A stretch of DNA of 64,000 bases, taken from assembly GCF_900090235.1 (NCBI RefSeq), contig NZ_LT607750.1, positions 818,501-882,500 of the forward strand. The letters run 5' to 3'. Both the position numbers and the translations under genes were made by a program. The notes beneath the pieces are model-generated. The model ran no database searches, was not told the DNA's origin, and worked only from the letters and a program-made list of their open reading frames with translations. Source of the DNA: Micromonospora echinaurantiaca. Its GTDB lineage: Bacteria; Actinomycetota; Actinomycetes; Mycobacteriales; Micromonosporaceae. Every line of letters begins with the position of its first letter. Position 1 is the first letter of the stretch. Below are positions 51,475-60,123 of this stretch, piece by piece.

Positions 51475-52422
51475 TCAGGGGCAGCGGACGACCTGACCGG
51501 CGTAGGTCAGGCCGCCGCCGAAGCCGAACAGCAGCACCGGGGCGCCGGAGGGCACCTCGCGCCGTTCGACCAGCTTGGACAGGGCCAGCGGCACGCTCGC
51601 CGCCGAGGTGTTGCCGGACTCGACGATGTCCTTCGCGATGATCGCGTCGGGGATGTTCAGCCGCTTCGCGATGCCGTCGATGATCCGGGCGTTGGCCTGG
51701 TGCGGCACGAACGCGGCCAGCTCGGCCGGGTCCACCCCGGCGCGCTCGCAGGCCTGCCGGGCCAGCGGCGCCAGCTCGGTGGTGGCCCAGCGGAACACCG
51801 CCTGCCCCTCCTGCTGGATGTACGGCCGCCAGCCCTCGATGCGCACCGCGTCGCTCTTCTCCGGCACCGAGCCCCAGACCACCGGGCCGACCCCGGCGGG
51901 CTCGCCGTCGGCGCTGGCGGTGACCACCGCGGCGCCCGCGCCGTCGGCGAAGATGATGCAGGTGGAGCGGTCCGTCCAGTCGGTGAAGTCGGAGAGCTTC
52001 TCGGCGCCGATGACGATGGCGTTGCGCGAGGCACCGGCCCGGATGGCGTGGTCGACGGTGCCCAGCGCGTACGCGAACCCGGAGCACGCGGTGTTGATGT
52101 CGTACGCCCCGGGCGCGGTGATGCCGAGCTTCGCGGCGACCCGGCAGGCCACGTTCGGGCTGCGGTCCACCGACGTGCAGGTCGCCACCACGACCAGGTC
52201 GATGTCGGCGGCGGTCAGCCCCGAGTTGGCCAGCGCCTTGCCGGCCGCGGCCGCGGCCATGTCGGCCACCGTCTCGCCGTCGGCGATCCGCCGGGTGACG
52301 ATGCCGACCCGGTCCCGGATCCACTCGTCGCTGGTCTCCACGAGCTGGGCGATCTCGTCGTTGGTCACCACCCGGGAGGGCTGGTAGTGGCCGAGGGCGA
52401 CGATGCGGCTTCCGGCAGCCAT
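51475..52422 (-). CDS. fabH: Beta-ketoacyl-ACP synthase III
   Basis: A 315-residue initiating condensing enzyme. Active-site Cys lies in DINTACSGFAYAL, His in FVPHQANARII and Asn in ESGNTSAASVPL. It joins an acyl-CoA primer with malonyl-ACP, and the actinomycete enzyme favours branched primers. The ATG overlaps the fabD stop by one base (TGATG), behind GGAGGAC. Confidence 0.95.
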   Translation of the reverse strand: MAAGSRIVALGHYQPSRVVTNDEIAQLVETSDEWIRDRVGIVTRRIADGETVADMAAAAAGKALANSGLTAADIDLVVVATCTSVDRSPNVACRVAAKLGITAPGAYDINTACSGFAYALGTVDHAIRAGASRNAIVIGAEKLSDFTDWTDRSTCIIFADGAGAAVVTASADGEPAGVGPVVWGSVPEKSDAVRIEGWRPYIQQEGQAVFRWATTELAPLARQACERAGVDPAELAAFVPHQANARIIDGIAKRLNIPDAIIAKDIVESGNTSAASVPLALSKLVERREVPSGAPVLLFGFGGGLTYAGQVVRCP

Positions 52423-53591
52423 CAGTGCTGTCCTCCGATGCGGGCGAGCGGTTGGCCCGGGGCGACCGGGTCGTCGTGGTGGGCGAGCCACTCGGTGAGC
52501 ACGCCGCTGTCGTGGGCGGTGACCTCGACCGGCCCCTGCCGGGTGGCCACCTGGCCGATGGGCTGGCCGGCCCGGACCGATGCGCCCTCGGCGAGGCCCT
52601 GGGCGGGCGCGAAGGTGCCGGCGGCGGGGGCCACCACCACCCGGAACGCGATGGTCGGTTCGTGGCTCGGCGCCATCCCGTGGCGGGCGATCAGGTCGCG
52701 GGCGGCGGGCAGGTCGTCCGGGGTGTTCACGGTGACGATCTCCGGCGCGCCAACGCCCTTGAGCTCCCGCTTGACCAGGCCAGCCAGCGTGCCGGCCGGG
52801 GGCAGCTCGATCACCCCGGTCACCCCGAGGTCGGCCAGCGTCCGCATGCACAGGTCCCAGCGGACCGGCGCGGTGACCTGCCGGACCAGCCGCTGCACCA
52901 ACTCCCGACCGTGGTTGACCGCGGTGCCGTCGAGGTTGGACAGCAGGATCCGGCTCGGGTCGGCCGGGGTGATCCCGGCGGCCACCGCGGCCAGCGCCGA
53001 CTCGGCCGGCGCCATGTACGGGGTGTGGAACGCCCCGGCCACCTGGAGCCGGATGACCCGGGTCCGGGCCGGCGGCTCGGCGGCGAACTTGTCCAGGTTC
53101 TCCACCGCGCCGGCGGCGACGATCTGGCCGGCGCCGTTGCGGTTGGCGGCGTGCAGCCCGTGCGCCTCGATCGCGGCGAGCACCTCGTCCGGGTCGCCGC
53201 CGAGCACGGCCGCCATCCCGGTGGGCTCCAACGCGCAGGCGGCGGCCATCTCGCGCCCCCGCACCCCGGCCAGCGTGATCGCCGCCTCGGCCGGCAGCAC
53301 CCCGGCCAGCGCCGCCGCGCCCAGTTCGCCGACGCTGTGCCCGGCGGTCAGCGCGACGTCGTACATCGGCAGGTGCTCGCCGGCCAGCAGCGCCGCCGCG
53401 ACCAGCAGCGGCTGGGTGCGGGCGGTGTCCTTGATCTCGTCGGCGTCGGCGGCGGTGCCGAGGTGCACCAGGTCGACCCCGGCCAGCGCCGACCACCAGC
53501 GCAGCCGCGCCTCGGCGCCGGGCAGGTCGAGCCAGGGGGTCAGGAAGCCGGGTTTCTGGGAACCCTGGCCGGGAGAGAGTACGGCGAGCAC
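52422..53591 (-). CDS. fabD: Malonyl-CoA:ACP transacylase with lipoyl-like C-terminal domain
   Basis: A 389-residue protein, about 75 residues longer than usual FabD. The N-terminal 310 residues are a full transacylase: LSPGQGSQ, GHSVGELGAAALAG (nucleophile Ser) and AFHTPYMAPAE (His). It loads malonyl-CoA onto AcpP. The extra residues (about 312-389) read as a biotinyl/lipoyl-type barrel: VVAPAAGTFAP, GASVRAGQPIGQVATR, AHDSGVLTEWLA, DDPVAPGQPLARI. The modified Lys position is replaced (EVTAHD in place of EAMKM), so it is probably unmodified and structural. GTG 53591 follows GGAGAG. First enzyme gene of the operon. Confidence 0.92.
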   Translation of the reverse strand: MLAVLSPGQGSQKPGFLTPWLDLPGAEARLRWWSALAGVDLVHLGTAADADEIKDTARTQPLLVAAALLAGEHLPMYDVALTAGHSVGELGAAALAGVLPAEAAITLAGVRGREMAAACALEPTGMAAVLGGDPDEVLAAIEAHGLHAANRNGAGQIVAAGAVENLDKFAAEPPARTRVIRLQVAGAFHTPYMAPAESALAAVAAGITPADPSRILLSNLDGTAVNHGRELVQRLVRQVTAPVRWDLCMRTLADLGVTGVIELPPAGTLAGLVKRELKGVGAPEIVTVNTPDDLPAARDLIARHGMAPSHEPTIAFRVVVAPAAGTFAPAQGLAEGASVRAGQPIGQVATRQGPVEVTAHDSGVLTEWLAHHDDPVAPGQPLARIGGQH

Positions 53592-53651
53592 GTCTACAGA
53601 CTCTCCCGGATACGCGTCGGTAGCGCTGTGCCGACCGCCACCAAACCACAC

Positions 53652-53673
53652 TAGGACCTTTGGAGGGATCCTA
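53652..53673. promoter_or_regulatory. Inverted repeat upstream of fabD, candidate FasR site
   Basis: TAGGACC and GGATCCTA (complement TAGGATCC) face each other across about 7 bp, 60 bp upstream of the fabD start and overlapping the fasR stop. A FasR-type activator could bind it, but I know of no established motif that confirms this. Confidence 0.35.
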
Positions 53674-54927
53674 CAAAAATCGGCGGTGGTCATCACCCGT
53701 CTGTGAGGTTTTACTGACCCCTGGGGCCATTGTCTGGCTCGGGACCACCGGGACCACTGGGTCGAGCCGGCCCACCGTCAGCGCCACCCGGAGCGCGAAC
53801 GCGTCCCGCGGCGCGAGCGGGGAGAAGCCGGTGACCTCGGCGATCCGCCGCAACCGGTAGCGGACCGTGTTCGGGTGCACGAAGAGGGCGCGCGCCGCGC
53901 TCTCCAACGTCCCGCCAGCGGCGAAGAAGGCGTCCAGCGTCTCCAGCAGCTCACCCCCGGCGCGCACCAGCGTCGCGTACACGTCGTGCCGCAGCCGGCG
54001 GCGCGCCTCCGCGTCCCCGGCCAGCGCCCGCTCCGGCAGCAGGTCGCCGGCCGGCACCGGCCGGGGCGCGGTCGGCCAGGCCGGCGCGGCGCGGAAACCG
54101 GCCAGCGCCGCCCGGGCCGACTCGGTGGCCTCGTCCAGGCTCGGCACCGCCGGGCCGACCACCACCGGCCCGTCCCCGAAGGCGCTGAGCAGCTTCCCGG
54201 TGGCGGCCACCGGGTCGGCGGCGCCACCGAGCACGATCACCAGCCGGTCGCCGTGCACGCCACCGATCACCTCGACGCCGATCCGCCGGGCCTGCCGGTA
54301 GACGGTGTGCAGGACGGCGGAGACCTCGCCGCCGGGGGAGCGGCCGACCGCGACCGCCACCGGCGGCGCGTCCGACCAGCCCAGCGCGGCGGCCCGGCTG
54401 GCCAGCACGTCCGGCGAGTCGCCGCGCAGCAGCGCGTCCACCAGCAGGGCCTGCAACCGGGCGTCCCACGCGCCGCGGGACTCGGCGGCGCGGGCGTAGA
54501 CCCGGGCGGCGGCGAAGGCGATCTCCCGGGAGAAGCGCAGCACGGCCTCGCGCAACTGCTGCTCCTCGCCCTCCGCGGCCAGGTGGGAGACCTGCTCCTC
54601 GACCACGTCGATGGTCACCTTGATCAGCGCGACGGTCTGCTGGAGGCTGATCGACCGGGCCAGCGCCTGCGGTGCGGCGGCGAAGACCTCGTCGGAGACC
54701 TCCTGGGTGCTGTCGGCGGTGCCGCCACCGTCGCGCAGCCACTGCACCAGCGAGCGGGCGCCGGCCTGGGCCACCAGCATGACCCAGGAGCGCTGGTCGG
54801 CCGGTAGGGTGCGGAACCAGGGCAGGGTCTCGTCCATCCGGGAGACGCTGGCGGTGGCCAGCGCCCCCGCCGCGCGTTCGATCCGGCGCAGCGTGGCCGA
54901 CAGCTCGCTACCGCCCGGCTCGTTCAC
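53671..54927 (-). CDS. fasR: FasR-type PucR/CdaR-family activator of fatty-acid synthesis
   Basis: A 418-residue PucR-family regulator: N-terminal sensing region, a central GGDEF-like CdaR-type region (AVAVGRSPGGEVSAVLHTVYR, IGVEVIGGVHGDRLVIVL) and a C-terminal PucR HTH (AARALFVHPNTVRYRLRRIAEVTG). Its place directly before fabD-fabH-acpP-fabF is the arrangement of streptomycete FasR, which activates those genes. GTG 54927 is used; a Met 12 codons upstream is possible. Confidence 0.85.
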   Translation of the reverse strand: MNEPGGSELSATLRRIERAAGALATASVSRMDETLPWFRTLPADQRSWVMLVAQAGARSLVQWLRDGGGTADSTQEVSDEVFAAAPQALARSISLQQTVALIKVTIDVVEEQVSHLAAEGEEQQLREAVLRFSREIAFAAARVYARAAESRGAWDARLQALLVDALLRGDSPDVLASRAAALGWSDAPPVAVAVGRSPGGEVSAVLHTVYRQARRIGVEVIGGVHGDRLVIVLGGAADPVAATGKLLSAFGDGPVVVGPAVPSLDEATESARAALAGFRAAPAWPTAPRPVPAGDLLPERALAGDAEARRRLRHDVYATLVRAGGELLETLDAFFAAGGTLESAARALFVHPNTVRYRLRRIAEVTGFSPLAPRDAFALRVALTVGRLDPVVPVVPSQTMAPGVSKTSQTGDDHRRFL

Positions 54928-54976
54928 CGCTCCAGCCTGACATGTCCTGACCAGGCGCTTCACGCCGCCCCGGCGG

Positions 54977-55352
54977 TCAGGCCGACGGGGGAGCGGGCAG
55001 GCCCAGCTCCTGGGCCAGGATGGCGGCCTGCACCCGGCTGCGCAGGTCGAGCTTCGCGAGGATCCGGCTGACGTGGGTCTTGGTGGTGCTCTCCGCCATC
55101 GACAGCCGGTCGGCGATCTGCTGGTTGGACAGGCCGAGCCCGAGGCACGCCAGCACGTCGCGCTCCCGCGGGGTCAGCGCCGCCACCGCCGCCCGGGTGG
55201 CGGCGGAGGCGGCCGGGGCGGTCGCCGCGAACGCCGTGATCAGTCGCCGGGTCACCGCGGGAGCGATGAACCCCTCGCCCCGGGCGACCGTCCGCACGGC
55301 CGCCACCAGCCCTTCGGCGTCGGTGTCCTTGAGCAGGAAGCCGGCGGCCCCG
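54977..55352 (-). pseudogene. NarL/FixJ response regulator, receiver domain lost
   Basis: The C-terminal part of a two-component response regulator: GAAGFLLKDTDAEGLVAAVR is the end of the receiver domain (Lys of the active site), and LTPRERDVLACLGLGLSNQQ with MAESTTKTHVSRILAKLDLR is the LuxR-type HTH. The whole phospho-acceptor N-terminus is absent: near 55352 the sequence switches to an unrelated opposite-strand gene. An ATG exists in the foreign part, but no phosphorylation site would be present. Confidence 0.75.
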
Positions 55353-55695
55353 GGCTGGCCGCCGCCTATCTCGGCTTCTCGGTGGCCTTCGGCCACTCGA
55401 TGGTCCGCTGGGCCGACCAGCGGTTCGCGCACCGGTTCGCCGGCGGCCCGCCGCCGGTGAAGCCGCCGCGCGCCGGCTGGGCCCGGACCCGTTACGAGTG
55501 GCGGGAGTGGAAAAAGCCTGGTCGGCTGGGCGATCGCCCTGCGGGCTGCTCGGCGCCGCGATCCTCTGGGTCGACGACGCGGAGCGGACCCGGGAGCTGG
55601 CGAACTGGATCGGCAAGCTCACCATCGCCATCGTGATCTGGCTGGTCGCCTTCCCGCTCGGGGAGACGATCTTCCCCCGCCGGGCCCGCCGCTGA
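55352..55695 (+). pseudogene. Headless, frameshifted membrane-protein remnant
   Basis: The 3' part of a membrane protein gene. The frame LAAAYLGFSVAFGHSMVRW, ...TRYEWREW is in one phase to about 55510, then continues as SLVGWAIAL in a second phase and GLLGAAILWVDDAERTREL plus TIAIVIWLVAFPLGETIF in a third. One extra base in an A5 run (55511-55515) and one near 55542 explain both shifts. Its 5' end is missing at the junction with the response regulator remnant. Family unknown. Confidence 0.7.
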
Positions 55696-55795
55696 CCCGG
55701 GTATGCGCTGCACGGCTCGTCGGTCCCGGCCAGTACGGTGACAGGGCACGTCGGGGCCAGCACCGGCGGGCGACGGCGAGCGTGAGGAGACCGGG

Positions 55796-56128
55796 ATGGC
55801 GCACGGGGAGGCCGACCACGGCTGCGCCCAGGGTGAGCCCTGCCGGTCGGGTCACCACGAGCAGCAGCCGGTCACCAAGCACCACCGCCGGCTGGTCGGC
55901 GGGCCGCCGGTCGGGCCGGGCGAGCCGGGCCGCCAGCCCGAGCGGGACGAGGATCCGCCGGTGCCCCGGCAGCGGGCCGTCGAGCCGGTCGTGCCGGAGG
56001 TGGAGCCGGTCGGCACCGGCGGCTGCCGCAGCGACCTGCCCGGCTGGGCGGGCGCGCACCGGCACGGTCCGGTCCGCCCGCCGCGGCGCGCGACCCGCCG
56101 GGAGCGGCCCCCACACCGTTGGTGCTGA
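55796..56128 (+). CDS. His/Pro/Arg-rich hypothetical protein, 110 aa
   Basis: A 110-residue frame with a good GAGGAG ribosome site and consistently G/C third positions. It is rich in His, Pro, Gly, Arg and Glu, with a Cys near each of HGCAQGEPC and TGGCRSD. No TM or signal segment. No family recognised; it may be a disordered, metal-binding protein. It lies 37 bp before the next + strand gene. Confidence 0.5.
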   Translation: MAHGEADHGCAQGEPCRSGHHEQQPVTKHHRRLVGGPPVGPGEPGRQPERDEDPPVPRQRAVEPVVPEVEPVGTGGCRSDLPGWAGAHRHGPVRPPRRATRRERPPHRWC

Positions 56129-56164
56129 CCACGCGGGCGCGCCCCGCCGGTTAGCGTGGTGGTC

Positions 56165-57091
56165 GTGGAGGCGATCGCCATCGACGCGTACGGGCCGGCC
56201 GACCTGCTCGCCGTGCGTGAGCTTCCGGAGCCGCCGGTCGGCCCGGACACGGTCCTGGTGCGGGTGCGTGTCGCCGGGGTGAACCCGGTCGACTGGAAGG
56301 TGCGCGAGGGTCACCTGGCCGCGGCCTTTCCCAGCCACTTCCCGCTGGTGCCGGGGTGGGACGCGGCCGGCGTGGTGGCCGCGGTGGGCCCCGCGGTGAC
56401 CGGGTTCGCGGTGGGCGACGAGGTCATCGGGTACGTCCGGCGCGACGACATCCAACACGGCACGTACGCCCAACTCGTGCCCGCCCCGGAGCGGACGCTG
56501 GCCGACAAGCCGGTGCAGGCGTCCTGGGCCGAGGCGGGCGGGCTGCCGCTGGCCGGGCTCACCGCCTACCAGGCCCTCCGGTCGGTCCGCACCGGTAGCG
56601 GGGACACCGTGCTGGTGCACGGCGCGGCCGGCGGGGTCGGCCACCTGGCCGTGCAGCTCGCCCGGGCCCTCGGTGCGCAGCAGGTGATCGGCACGGCGAG
56701 CCCGGACAACCACGACTTCGTCCGGTCGCTGGGCGCGGAGCCGGTCAGCTACGGCGACGGCCTGCTCGACCGGGTCCGGGCGGTGGCGCCGGACGGGGTG
56801 GACGTGGCGCTCGACCTGTTCGGCGGCGCCGCGCTGGATGTCTCGGCCCAGCTGCTGGAGCGGCCGGCCCGGCTGGTCTCCACGGCCGACCCGGAGCACG
56901 TCACCCGGCTGGGCGGCAGCTACCTGTTCGTCAAGCCGTCGACGGCGGATCTGAGCCTGCTCGCCGGGCTGGTCGACGCCGGCCGGCTCGCCGTCCACGT
57001 GGCACGTACGTTCCCGCTGGCCGAGGCCGCGGCCGCGCACCGGCTGGTGGAGGCCGGGCACGTCCGGGGCAAGGTGGTGCTGGAACTCTGA
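56165..57091 (+). CDS. Quinone-oxidoreductase-like MDR enzyme (NADPH)
   Basis: A 308-residue zinc-free medium-chain reductase. VRVAGVNPVDWKVREG is the QOR N-terminal block, VLVHGAAGGVGHLAVQLARAL the NADP loop, and GIGTASPDNHDFVRSLGAE-like sequence (GTASPDNHDFV) the cofactor edge. The catalytic-zinc ligands of alcohol dehydrogenases are absent. Such enzymes reduce quinones or alkenals with NADPH. The start was taken at GTG 56165 to give MEAIAIDAYG; GTG 56156 is an alternative. Confidence 0.87.
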   Translation: MEAIAIDAYGPADLLAVRELPEPPVGPDTVLVRVRVAGVNPVDWKVREGHLAAAFPSHFPLVPGWDAAGVVAAVGPAVTGFAVGDEVIGYVRRDDIQHGTYAQLVPAPERTLADKPVQASWAEAGGLPLAGLTAYQALRSVRTGSGDTVLVHGAAGGVGHLAVQLARALGAQQVIGTASPDNHDFVRSLGAEPVSYGDGLLDRVRAVAPDGVDVALDLFGGAALDVSAQLLERPARLVSTADPEHVTRLGGSYLFVKPSTADLSLLAGLVDAGRLAVHVARTFPLAEAAAAHRLVEAGHVRGKVVLEL

Positions 57092-57135
57092 CCCGGCGCG
57101 GTCGCGGCTGCCGGGGCCGGCGCCCGCGCCGCCGG

Positions 57136-57786
57136 TCAGCTGGTGCGGCGACGGATCAGCAGCGCGATCCCGGCCAGGCCGAGGGTGATCACCAGCACCA
57201 CCGCGCCGTTGAGCAGCAGCAGGCGCTGCATCTCGCCGAGCGCCTCGTCGATGTCCCGGGCCGGGTCGAGGGCGTCCTCGGGGATCACCCGCTCACCGCC
57301 GCCGACGCCGCCACTGACCGTGTCGAACTCCCGCTCCAGCGGCACTCCGGCGGTGCGCAGCGTCTCGGACATGGACAGCCGGCCGAGGAACCAACCCGCG
57401 CTGGTCTTGCGGTTGTCCGGCTGCTTGGCCGGCCGGAACACCCGCGGCCCGCCCTTGGCCTTGGGGTAGAGGTCGAAGGTCTGCTTCGGCGTGTCGCCGG
57501 CGAGCACCACGATCGTGTACTTCGGACCGAGGTCGGCCGCCTTCGGGCCGGTCTTCTGCCCGATGCCGGGCAGGAAGTTGACCTGGTCGATGACGGCGAC
57601 GACGTGCTGCGGGTGGGATTCGGCGCGCAGCCGCAGCGGCTCCGCCAGCCCGTCCCCGGTGATGTCCACCCCGGCGGGCGGGGGCTTCGGGGCGGCCGTC
57701 GCCGGCCCCGCGGTGGCCACCGCGACCAGCGTCGCCGCCAGCCCACCCACCAGTACCGCGACCAGTCGCCTCATCCTTCGGACCAT
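57136..57786 (-). CDS. Secreted/anchored protein with C-terminal TM, unknown function
   Basis: A 216-residue protein: signal peptide (LVAVLVGGLAATLVAVATAG, cut after TAA), an extracytoplasmic domain of about 150 residues with PLRLRAESHPQHVVAVIDQV and TIVVLAGDTPKQTFDLYPKA strands, then a single TM (LLLLNGAVVLVITLGLAGIA) and a basic tail RRRTS. A strong GAGGAGG site marks the start. The topology suggests a cell-surface protein with most of it outside. No family named. Confidence 0.68.
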   Translation of the reverse strand: MVRRMRRLVAVLVGGLAATLVAVATAGPATAAPKPPPAGVDITGDGLAEPLRLRAESHPQHVVAVIDQVNFLPGIGQKTGPKAADLGPKYTIVVLAGDTPKQTFDLYPKAKGGPRVFRPAKQPDNRKTSAGWFLGRLSMSETLRTAGVPLEREFDTVSGGVGGGERVIPEDALDPARDIDEALGEMQRLLLLNGAVVLVITLGLAGIALLIRRRTS

Positions 57787-58012
57787 CGCCGCCTCCTCGC
57801 CCCGTTCGATGGATGGCTTCGCTGCAGGTCACGTGCGTGGTTGGTGGACGGAGGTGACCGTGGCCACAGGCCGGGGCCTACCTCAGAGACTCCGCGGAAC
57901 GTCGCTCGGTTGCAGCTGGTGGAACAGTATTTGGAACTATCTGCGATCTCGGCTCGACTAATGTGCGGCAGCCGTTGATCAGCGGGCGGATCGTACCTTT
58001 GCGGAGGGTGTC

Positions 58013-58645
58013 ATGGGGGGCAGGGTCGCACGTGTGGCGCGTACCTGGCCAGCGGCGTTCGGCGTGGCGCTCGGCGTGTCTCTGTTGCCGGCGGCGCCGG
58101 CGGCCGCGCACAACTCGCTGACCGGCAGCGATCCGCGCGACGGCGCCCGGGTGGCGACCGCGCCGGCCCGGATCGAACTGCGGTTCCTGGCCAAGCCGGA
58201 CCCGGCCACGACGAAGATCACAGTCACCGGGCCGGACAATGTGGCCGCGTCGGGTGGGGCGCCGACCTTCACCGGCAACCGGGTCCGCCTGCCGTTCAAG
58301 CCCGGCAAGGCGGGGCTCTACATCGTCGGCTACCGGGTGGCCTCCAGCGACGGGCACCCGGTCTCCGGCGAGGTGCGGTTCACCCTCACCACCGGCACGC
58401 CGGCCGACCCCTCGGCGTCGGCCACCGCCCCGGCCACCACCTCGGCCACCGCCGTCCCCCCGGCGTCGCCCTCGGGCGGACCGGCGGCCACGTCGAGTGC
58501 GGACGCCAGCCGCTCGGCGGTGCCGGCCGCCGAGGAGCGCGCGGACTCGGGCGGCCGGGGCTGGCTCTGGGCGCTCGGCGGGGCCGTGCTGCTCGCCGCC
58601 CTTGTCGTCGGTCTGCTGCTGCGCCGCCGCTCCGCCCGCGGCTGA
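58013..58645 (+). CDS. CopC-domain copper-binding surface protein
   Basis: A 210-residue protein. The signal peptide ends AAPAAAH, so a His would be the mature N-terminus, the copper-bracing residue of CopC. GSDPRDGARVATAPARIELR and SSDGHPVSGEVRFTL are CopC core blocks (second His in DGHPVSG). A Ser/Thr/Ala/Pro linker, a TM helix (WLWALGGAVLLAALVVGLLL) and a basic anchor RRRSARG follow. The CopD partner is not adjacent. It probably binds Cu at the outer face of the membrane. Confidence 0.87.
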   Translation: MGGRVARVARTWPAAFGVALGVSLLPAAPAAAHNSLTGSDPRDGARVATAPARIELRFLAKPDPATTKITVTGPDNVAASGGAPTFTGNRVRLPFKPGKAGLYIVGYRVASSDGHPVSGEVRFTLTTGTPADPSASATAPATTSATAVPPASPSGGPAATSSADASRSAVPAAEERADSGGRGWLWALGGAVLLAALVVGLLLRRRSARG

Positions 58646-58664
58646 CGCCCGGGGTCGACCGAGG

Positions 58665-60074
58665 TCAGACCAGGCGCACCCGGGCGGCGCGCAGCCGGGT
58701 CAGGGTGCGCTCGCGGCCGAGCACCTCCAGCGACTCGAACAGCGGCAGGCCGACGGTCCGACCGGTGACCGCGACCCGGACCGGGGCCTGCGCCTTGCCG
58801 AGCTTGAGCCCGCGCTCCGCGCCGACCGCCTCCAGGGCGGCCTTGAGCGACTCGGCGTCCCAGGACTCCAGCGCCTCGAACGCCGCGATCGCCGCCTCCA
58901 GCAGCTCCGCCGAGCCCTCCTTCATCGCCTTGGCCCAGGCCGCCTCGTCGATCAGCGGTGAGGCGAGGAAGAGGAAGTCGACGTTCGGCACGATCTCGCT
59001 GAGCACCGCGATCCGGGTCTGCGCCAGCGGGGCCACCGCGGCGAACGCGTCGGCGTCGAACTCGGCCGGCTGCCACGGCGGCGGCGCGATGGTGCCGGTG
59101 CCGGTCAGCCAGGGCTGGCAGGCCTCGACGAAGTCCTCGATCGGCAGCGCCCGGATGTACTCCCCGTTGAACGCGCGCAGCTTCTTCTCGTCGAAGAACG
59201 CCGGCGACGGGTTGACCTCCGCCAGCCGGAACTCCTCCTCGATCACCGACCAGGGCACGATCTCCCGGTCGCCGGAGGGCGCCCAGCCGAGCAGCATCAG
59301 GTAGTTGCGCATCGCGGCGGCGAGGTAGCCCTCGTCCCGGTACGCCTCCAGGGCGACCTTGTCCCGGCGCTTGGAGAGCTTCTGCCGCTTCTCGTTGACC
59401 ACCACCGGCACGTGCGCCCAGGTCGGCGGCTTGACCCCGAGGGCGTCCCAGAGCAGCTGCTGCTTCGGGGTGTTCGGCAGGTGCTCCTCGGCCCGGATCA
59501 CGTGGGTGATCCCCATCGTCATGTCGTCCACGACGTTGGCCAGCAGGAACACCGGCGAGCCGTCGCCGCGGGCGATGACGAAGTCCTCGATCAGCTTGTT
59601 CTCGAAGGTGGGCTCGCCGCGGATCAGGTCGACCACCACGGTCTCGCCCTCGTCCGGTGTACGGAAGCGCAGCGCCCGGCCCTCGCCCGGACCCAGGCCG
59701 CGATCCCGGCAGAAACCGTCGTAGCCCTGGTACTGCGAGCCGGTGCGGGCCTGCACCGCCTCCCGGGTGCAGTCGCAGTAGTACGCCCGGCCCGACTCGT
59801 GCAGCCGCGCCGCGGCGGCCCGGTGCTCGCCGGCGTACTGCGACTGGAAGTAGGGGCCCTCGTAGCTGCCGCGCTCGATGCCGATCCAGTCCAGCGCGGA
59901 GAGGATGCCCTCGGTCCACTCCGGCTTGTTCCGCGCCGCATCGGTGTCCTCGATGCGGAGCACGAACACCCCGCCCTGCTGCTTGGCGTAGATCCAGTTC
60001 TGCAGGGCCGAGCGGGCGCCGCCGACGTGGAACATACCGGTCGGGGAGGGGGCGAAGCGTACACGTACCGTCAC
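58665..60074 (-). CDS. gltX: Glutamyl-tRNA synthetase
   Basis: A 469-residue class I synthetase. [20 protein letters not shown] carries the HIGH-type motif, and [20 protein letters not shown] the KMSKS equivalent (KLSKR). A Cys pair ([11 protein letters not shown]) sits in the zinc-like region. It charges tRNA-Glu and in actinobacteria also tRNA-Gln. GTG 60074 follows GGAGGAC. Confidence 0.96.
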   Translation of the reverse strand: MTVRVRFAPSPTGMFHVGGARSALQNWIYAKQQGGVFVLRIEDTDAARNKPEWTEGILSALDWIGIERGSYEGPYFQSQYAGEHRAAAARLHESGRAYYCDCTREAVQARTGSQYQGYDGFCRDRGLGPGEGRALRFRTPDEGETVVVDLIRGEPTFENKLIEDFVIARGDGSPVFLLANVVDDMTMGITHVIRAEEHLPNTPKQQLLWDALGVKPPTWAHVPVVVNEKRQKLSKRRDKVALEAYRDEGYLAAAMRNYLMLLGWAPSGDREIVPWSVIEEEFRLAEVNPSPAFFDEKKLRAFNGEYIRALPIEDFVEACQPWLTGTGTIAPPPWQPAEFDADAFAAVAPLAQTRIAVLSEIVPNVDFLFLASPLIDEAAWAKAMKEGSAELLEAAIAAFEALESWDAESLKAALEAVGAERGLKLGKAQAPVRVAVTGRTVGLPLFESLEVLGRERTLTRLRAARVRLV

Positions 60075-60123
60075 GTCCTCCAGCCTACGGCGATGCGCCA
60101 CCGGATTCGGCCAGGGGTACCGG

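Noticed and set aside
54977..55432. Intact short response regulator starting at the ATG near 55432
   Set aside because: The N-terminal part is the antisense of the membrane-protein remnant and carries no receiver domain, so it is not a real regulator N-terminus.
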